Shown here: one piece after another, positions 14,164-16,939 of the stretch | How positions within the stretch are numbered: position 1 is the first letter of the stretch | How the letters are laid out: every line of letters starts with the position of its first letter | From: Nitrospirae bacterium GWC2_57_9 | GTDB lineage: Bacteria; Nitrospirota; UBA9217 | Direction of reading: 5' to 3' | Assembly: GCA_001805085.1 (NCBI GenBank) | Contig: MHEA01000150.1 | Span: forward strand, 3,605 to 20,543 | Length of the DNA stretch: 16,939 bases | Translations under genes and position numbers: made by a program | The notes under the pieces: model-generated | The model's input: the letters and a program-made list of their open reading frames with translations, nothing else | What the model was told of the DNA's origin: nothing | The model's database searches: none

Positions 14164-14772
14164 CTAGCCGGCCTTCTTCATCGCCTGCGGGAACTGTTCC
14201 AGCCGGCTCTCCACGGCCGGCCAGTTGATGTTCATCATGAAAGCCTCTATATAGTCGGCCTTCTTCACCTGATAGTCCGTCATGAAGGCATGCTCGAAAA
14301 CGTCCATGATCAGGAGCGGGTTGCAGCCTGCCGGGTGCCCTCCGTCATGCTCGTTGATCCAGAAGTTGACGAGCCTGCCGTCTGTGGCGTCCTGGTAAAG
14401 GATGCTCCAGCCGATGCCGCGCATCATGCCCGTTCCCCTGAAGTCCTTTTCCCAGTTCTCGATGCTGCCGAAATACAGGGACAGGTTCTTTGCCAGGCTG
14501 CCGCTCTTGTTCAGCGGTGAACTTCCTCCCAGGTTCCCGAAGTACAGTTCGTGCAGCCGCATGCCGTCGAACTCCCATCCGAGCCGCCGCTTCGTTTCCG
14601 CGTACTCAGGGCTTTCGACCCTGTTCTCCCTGCACATTTGTGTCGTGTCGTCGAGCAGCTTGTTCGTGTTCTTGACATATCCCTGGTAGAGGGTGAAGTG
14701 GTTCTTGAGCAGGGTTTCGCTGAACCCCTGCATCCCGATAAGGCTGGAAAAATCCTTTGCTGCGTAGGGCAT
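14164..14772 (-). CDS. Iron/manganese superoxide dismutase
   Basis: 202 residues. All four metal ligands of the Fe/Mn family are present: His25 (LKNHF), His74 (RLHELYFGNL), Asp157 and His161 (MDVFEHAF). The conserved GWSILYQD segment is also there. The enzyme converts superoxide to oxygen and hydrogen peroxide; with no signal peptide it is cytosolic. Metal choice (Fe or Mn) cannot be read securely. The start at 14772 has a near-perfect ribosome site (AAAGGAGG, 8 bases away). The gene has its own predicted promoter (14996-15023) and terminator (14071-14131), so it is probably a single-gene transcript. It is a somewhat divergent member: the usual HH pair after the first ligand is replaced by HF. 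Confidence 0.9.
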   Translation of the reverse strand: MPYAAKDFSSLIGMQGFSETLLKNHFTLYQGYVKNTNKLLDDTTQMCRENRVESPEYAETKRRLGWEFDGMRLHELYFGNLGGSSPLNKSGSLAKNLSLYFGSIENWEKDFRGTGMMRGIGWSILYQDATDGRLVNFWINEHDGGHPAGCNPLLIMDVFEHAFMTDYQVKKADYIEAFMMNINWPAVESRLEQFPQAMKKAG

Positions 14773-14995
14773 GGTAATGGCCTCCTTTGCGTGAGTGCGG
14801 CCCGCCTCTCCCGAAGAGGATTGCCGCGAAAAAATGCGGTCAGGCCGCTTTCTGCACCCGTGCTCGTTCCCGGTTTGCTGCGGGATTACCTTGCATGCTG
14901 TTGAAGTAGTTTACCGGTATGTCGCATCGGCACCGATTCATTCGAGGTTCGCTCTTGCTCTGCGAGAAATTGTATCGGGGGTTGAGATAGATATA

Positions 14996-15023
14996 AACAT
15001 AGCACCCGGCCGATTGATGTCAA
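14996..15023 (-). promoter_or_regulatory. Predicted sigma-70-type promoter of the SOD gene
   Basis: Read on the minus strand: TTGACA (15018-15023), a 16-base spacer and TATGTT (14996-15001, 4 of 6). It has the same geometry as the promoter at 13298-13325. The leader down to 14773 is about 215 bases with no recognised gene. Confidence 0.5.
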
Positions 15024-15052
15024 TTCACTTAAAGTATCAGTGGACGGGCATA

Positions 15053-15084
15053 AGAAAGGGAGGAGCCTGGGCCCCTCCCTTTCT
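15053..15084 (-). terminator. Terminator-like hairpin after the PEP-CTERM gene
   Basis: AGAAAGGGAGG (15053-15063) and CCTCCCTTTCT (15074-15084) form a perfect 11-bp stem with a 10-base loop, 30 bases past the stop at 15114. On the minus strand the stem ends in CTTTCTTAT, a weak U tail. On the plus strand it is followed by CATTTTTC, but no plus gene ends here. Confidence 0.6.
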
Positions 15085-15113
15085 CATTTTTCATAGAATT
15101 TCGCAGTCTATCT

Positions 15114-16076
15114 TTAACAAACAGGGCGCGCTCTTCTCGAATACAGAATCAAGCCGAGAACCGCGGCGCCGGACAGGAGTGCATTGCCCGGTTCCGGAAC
15201 CGGGCTGGGAATCGTCTGCCCGGGCAAAGAGGCAAGTCCGGTAAACGGCTCCGGAAGAGTGCCGAGGTGCGTCCACGGCGCGCCCGACCCCCAATCATAG
15301 GTGTATAAATCAGGTCCTACCGCGGCAAACAGCGTGTCCTCAATAATAGCAAGATCGCCGGGTGTCATGAACGTCGCATCTCCGAGCCCCCCCGCATCCA
15401 GATTTGCAGATGAGTCATATACCGTTCCGCCTGTTAAGCCATGGGTGATGGTCCGCAGATGGAGTGAAGGGTCACTGTCTCCGGTTGCGGTCAGTGCGAG
15501 GAGCTGGTCGTTGTACCACTGCAGACCCTGTATCGAGGCTGCGCCAAAAGCCGGGGTATAATCATCCCAGAAAAAATCAAGCCTGGTCGGGTCGGGAGCA
15601 GGGTCTACCAGGAACAAGGCCGTTCTGTTCTGGGGACTCACGAACCGCACACCCGTTCCCGCGTAAAAGGTCCCATCCGGCTTGAACGCCAGGCCGGCAG
15701 CCGTGCCGGCCGAGGAAGCAGGCCCCATGTTCATGCCGCTCAATACGTTCCCGGTCCCCAGGTTGACCAGCGTGGGGGTGAAGTTGCCGTCGCCGCTCAG
15801 GCTGTACAACTGTCCCGGGTTGGTTGACGTTCCGCCTGCTCCCCTGAGCATATAGAGGGAGCCGTTGGGACCGTAATCGAGGGCACCGTAATAATACGCG
15901 GTCGTGGCCAGGTTTTTAACAAAGGTGGACGTGACCCCGGTGCCGGCTTCATAGGATACACTGTAGAAATTTCCCCTTTCCGATACTCCATAAAAATTAA
16001 GGGGTGCAGCGGATGCAGTTGTTCCGAACAGCAGACCCAAACAGGCTATGATCGCGAACCTCAGTACATATATCAT
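15114..16076 (-). CDS. PEP-CTERM sorting-domain protein
   Basis: 320 residues with an N-terminal signal peptide (about 1-23, ending TTASA) and a C-terminal PEP-CTERM tail: Pro-Glu-Pro at 294-296 (PVPEPGNALLSG), a membrane helix (AAVLGLILY) and basic SRRAR at the end. Such proteins are exported, processed by an exosortase and placed on or outside the cell envelope, usually in exopolysaccharide producers. The body has repeated motifs of the kind seen in beta-propellers (GSLYMLRGAG, LYSLSGDGNF, GLAFKPDGTFYAGTG, LALTATGDSD, GPDLYTYDWG), so a propeller fold is plausible. Start at 16076 with GGGAGAG 8 bases upstream. The neighbouring sugar-phosphate transferase fits a surface-polysaccharide locus. 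The specific role is unknown. Confidence 0.88.
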   Translation of the reverse strand: MIYVLRFAIIACLGLLFGTTASAAPLNFYGVSERGNFYSVSYEAGTGVTSTFVKNLATTAYYYGALDYGPNGSLYMLRGAGGTSTNPGQLYSLSGDGNFTPTLVNLGTGNVLSGMNMGPASSAGTAAGLAFKPDGTFYAGTGVRFVSPQNRTALFLVDPAPDPTRLDFFWDDYTPAFGAASIQGLQWYNDQLLALTATGDSDPSLHLRTITHGLTGGTVYDSSANLDAGGLGDATFMTPGDLAIIEDTLFAAVGPDLYTYDWGSGAPWTHLGTLPEPFTGLASLPGQTIPSPVPEPGNALLSGAAVLGLILYSRRARPVC

Positions 16077-16406
16077 CGTTACTCTCCCTTTCTTTTTTTT
16101 ATTTGCTTCTGAGAGATAAATGCAAACTATATACCGTGAGGTAACGCCATATAATTCCGCATCTATTTTCCTGCTTCCGTTTGCGTGTCAAGGAAATCGA
16201 CACCCCATGCCGGGAGTTATTGAGTTGAAAGAAAAGGGAAAGAGGGTCCGAGGAGCGTTCGACGTGATGGAGCAGCCGGCTTCGGTTGTAAAAAAAACCG
16301 ACACCGCCGGAGGCCGGCATATGAAGCAGGTGGTTCAGACGGCAATCGTTTGCGATTGTGCCCGGACCGCAACCTGGAACTCGCCGCCCACACCATCCAC
16401 CGTCTC
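16077..16406. other. Spacer with possible terminator hairpin, no gene seen
   Basis: This holds the leader of the PEP-CTERM gene and the 3' flank of the transferase gene. On the minus strand GCCGG-CCT-CCGGC (16306-16318) is followed 9 bases later by eight T (16290-16297), a possible weak terminator for the transferase. Alternative pairing TCGGTT/AACCGA (16282-16301) is also possible. TTGACA is present on the minus strand near 16190, but I see no convincing -10. Open frames here look like chance. Confidence 0.35.
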
Positions 16407-16939
16407 TCATGATGACCGTTTCAAGGGTTTTCTCGCCGGATCCGGCGTGGGCCTCCTGCTGCCCCGTGCCCGGACTCCGGACCCCTGCAGGCCGCGCGCA
16501 ACGGAGGCGACCGACGGCAGGAGCGAATTTCGCGGATTCAGCAGCCGCGGCCCGTTCTTTTCGTGAACCGGCATCTGCCCGGTCCCTCGCCTAGTCAGCG
16601 CTCCGGCCAGACCGGCAAGGACGAGGGAACCGTACAGCACCGCGCTGAGATAGGGCGCCGACGACATACCGAGCATGAGCAGAGCGGTGCCGCCGGCGAT
16701 TGCCGTGGCCGACCAGAGCAGGAGCACTGCGTTCAGCGGAGACAACTTTTGCAGGATCAGATAATGCAGGTGCAGGTTATCCGCATGAAACGGGTTTTTT
16801 CCGCTGACGAGCCGTACGAACAGCACCCGGAGGGTATCGAATATGGGAAGAAGAAGCACGAGAACCGGAAACAGAGGGTTCACCGGCGAACCGGGGCTCT
16901 GGGTCAGCAGCACTGCCATCAACGAAAGGGAAAAACCGA
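16407..16939 (-). CDS. WecA/MraY-type undecaprenyl-phosphate sugar-1-phosphate transferase, C-terminal part
   Basis: This is the 3' end of a gene continuing beyond the right edge; the frame stays open through the last bases of the window (GFSLSLMAVLLTQ). The block PVLVLLLPIFDTLRVLFVRL, then GKNPFHADNLHLHYLIL, is the conserved cytoplasmic loop of glycosyltransferase family 4 enzymes (WecA, MraY, TagO). These move a sugar-1-phosphate onto undecaprenyl phosphate and start cell-surface glycan synthesis. The HLHY motif is a variant of the HxHH-like motif in WecA relatives. Two further membrane helices follow (LLLWSATAIAGGTALLMLG; YLSAVLYGSLVLAGLAGA), then a basic, low-complexity tail of about 60 residues ending KPLKRSS. 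The tail may be a genuine extension or an altered gene end. Next to a PEP-CTERM gene it suggests exopolysaccharide synthesis. Confidence 0.8.
   Translation of the reverse strand, partial: GFSLSLMAVLLTQSPGSPVNPLFPVLVLLLPIFDTLRVLFVRLVSGKNPFHADNLHLHYLILQKLSPLNAVLLLWSATAIAGGTALLMLGMSSAPYLSAVLYGSLVLAGLAGALTRRGTGQMPVHEKNGPRLLNPRNSLLPSVASVARGLQGSGVRARGSRRPTPDPARKPLKRSS

Noticed and set aside
14795..15244. Plus-strand 149-codon open frame upstream of the SOD gene
   Set aside because: It crosses the SOD leader, a terminator-like hairpin and the end of the PEP-CTERM gene, with no family resemblance.
16120..16566. Plus-strand open frame between the PEP-CTERM and transferase genes
   Set aside because: It overlaps the coding tail of the WecA-like gene in antisense; no domain was recognised and no ribosome binding site supports it.

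Overview
The window looks like chromosomal DNA of a moderately GC-rich, anaerobic or microaerophilic environmental bacterium, most likely Nitrospirota or a deltaproteobacterial lineage. That placement is inference from gene content: an alternative-complex-III-type quinol oxidoreductase, a PEP-CTERM surface protein, a PxKF-type extracellular protein, a baeRF protein and a predicted selenoprotein. No rRNA, tRNA, CRISPR array or intact transposase was seen.

Layout, left to right. (1) 1-406 is the end of an extracellular PxKF-domain protein with a strong terminator, followed by a REP-like palindrome. (2) 620-921 holds a cobalamin riboswitch that now leads only into a 21-codon remnant of a Cys-rich small-domain gene. 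(3) 951-2078 (minus) is a baeRF-family protein, followed by about 400 bases with two likely gene remnants. (4) 2503-3872 (minus) carries a SnoaL/NTF2-like protein and a MerB-like organomercurial lyase. The lyase frame is interrupted by exactly two UGA codons. Each falls where MerB has a catalytic cysteine, and each is followed by a SECIS-like hairpin with a GGUC loop. (5) 4144-11841 (minus) is a respiratory cluster. In transcription order it reads DUF2231 membrane protein, ActB (Fe-S/molybdopterin-fold), ActC-ActD fusion, ActF, ActA (pentaheme cytochrome c). (6) 12019-14772 (minus) has a membrane-anchored SDR, a NarJ-type chaperone and an Fe/Mn superoxide dismutase. (7) 15114-16939 (minus) has a PEP-CTERM protein and the 3' part of a WecA/MraY-type sugar-phosphate transferase, suggesting a nearby exopolysaccharide/exosortase locus.

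The Act proteins would form a membrane complex that oxidises quinol and passes electrons to a periplasmic acceptor through the ActA hemes. The NarJ-like chaperone may serve a molybdopterin-fold enzyme, and the SOD suits oxygen exposure.

Two features stand out. The first is the predicted double-selenocysteine MerB-like lyase. The second is the content of the spacers: nearly every one between 2962 and 13230 holds a long imperfect inverted repeat whose arms are built from short tandem units, with several unrelated unit sequences side by side.
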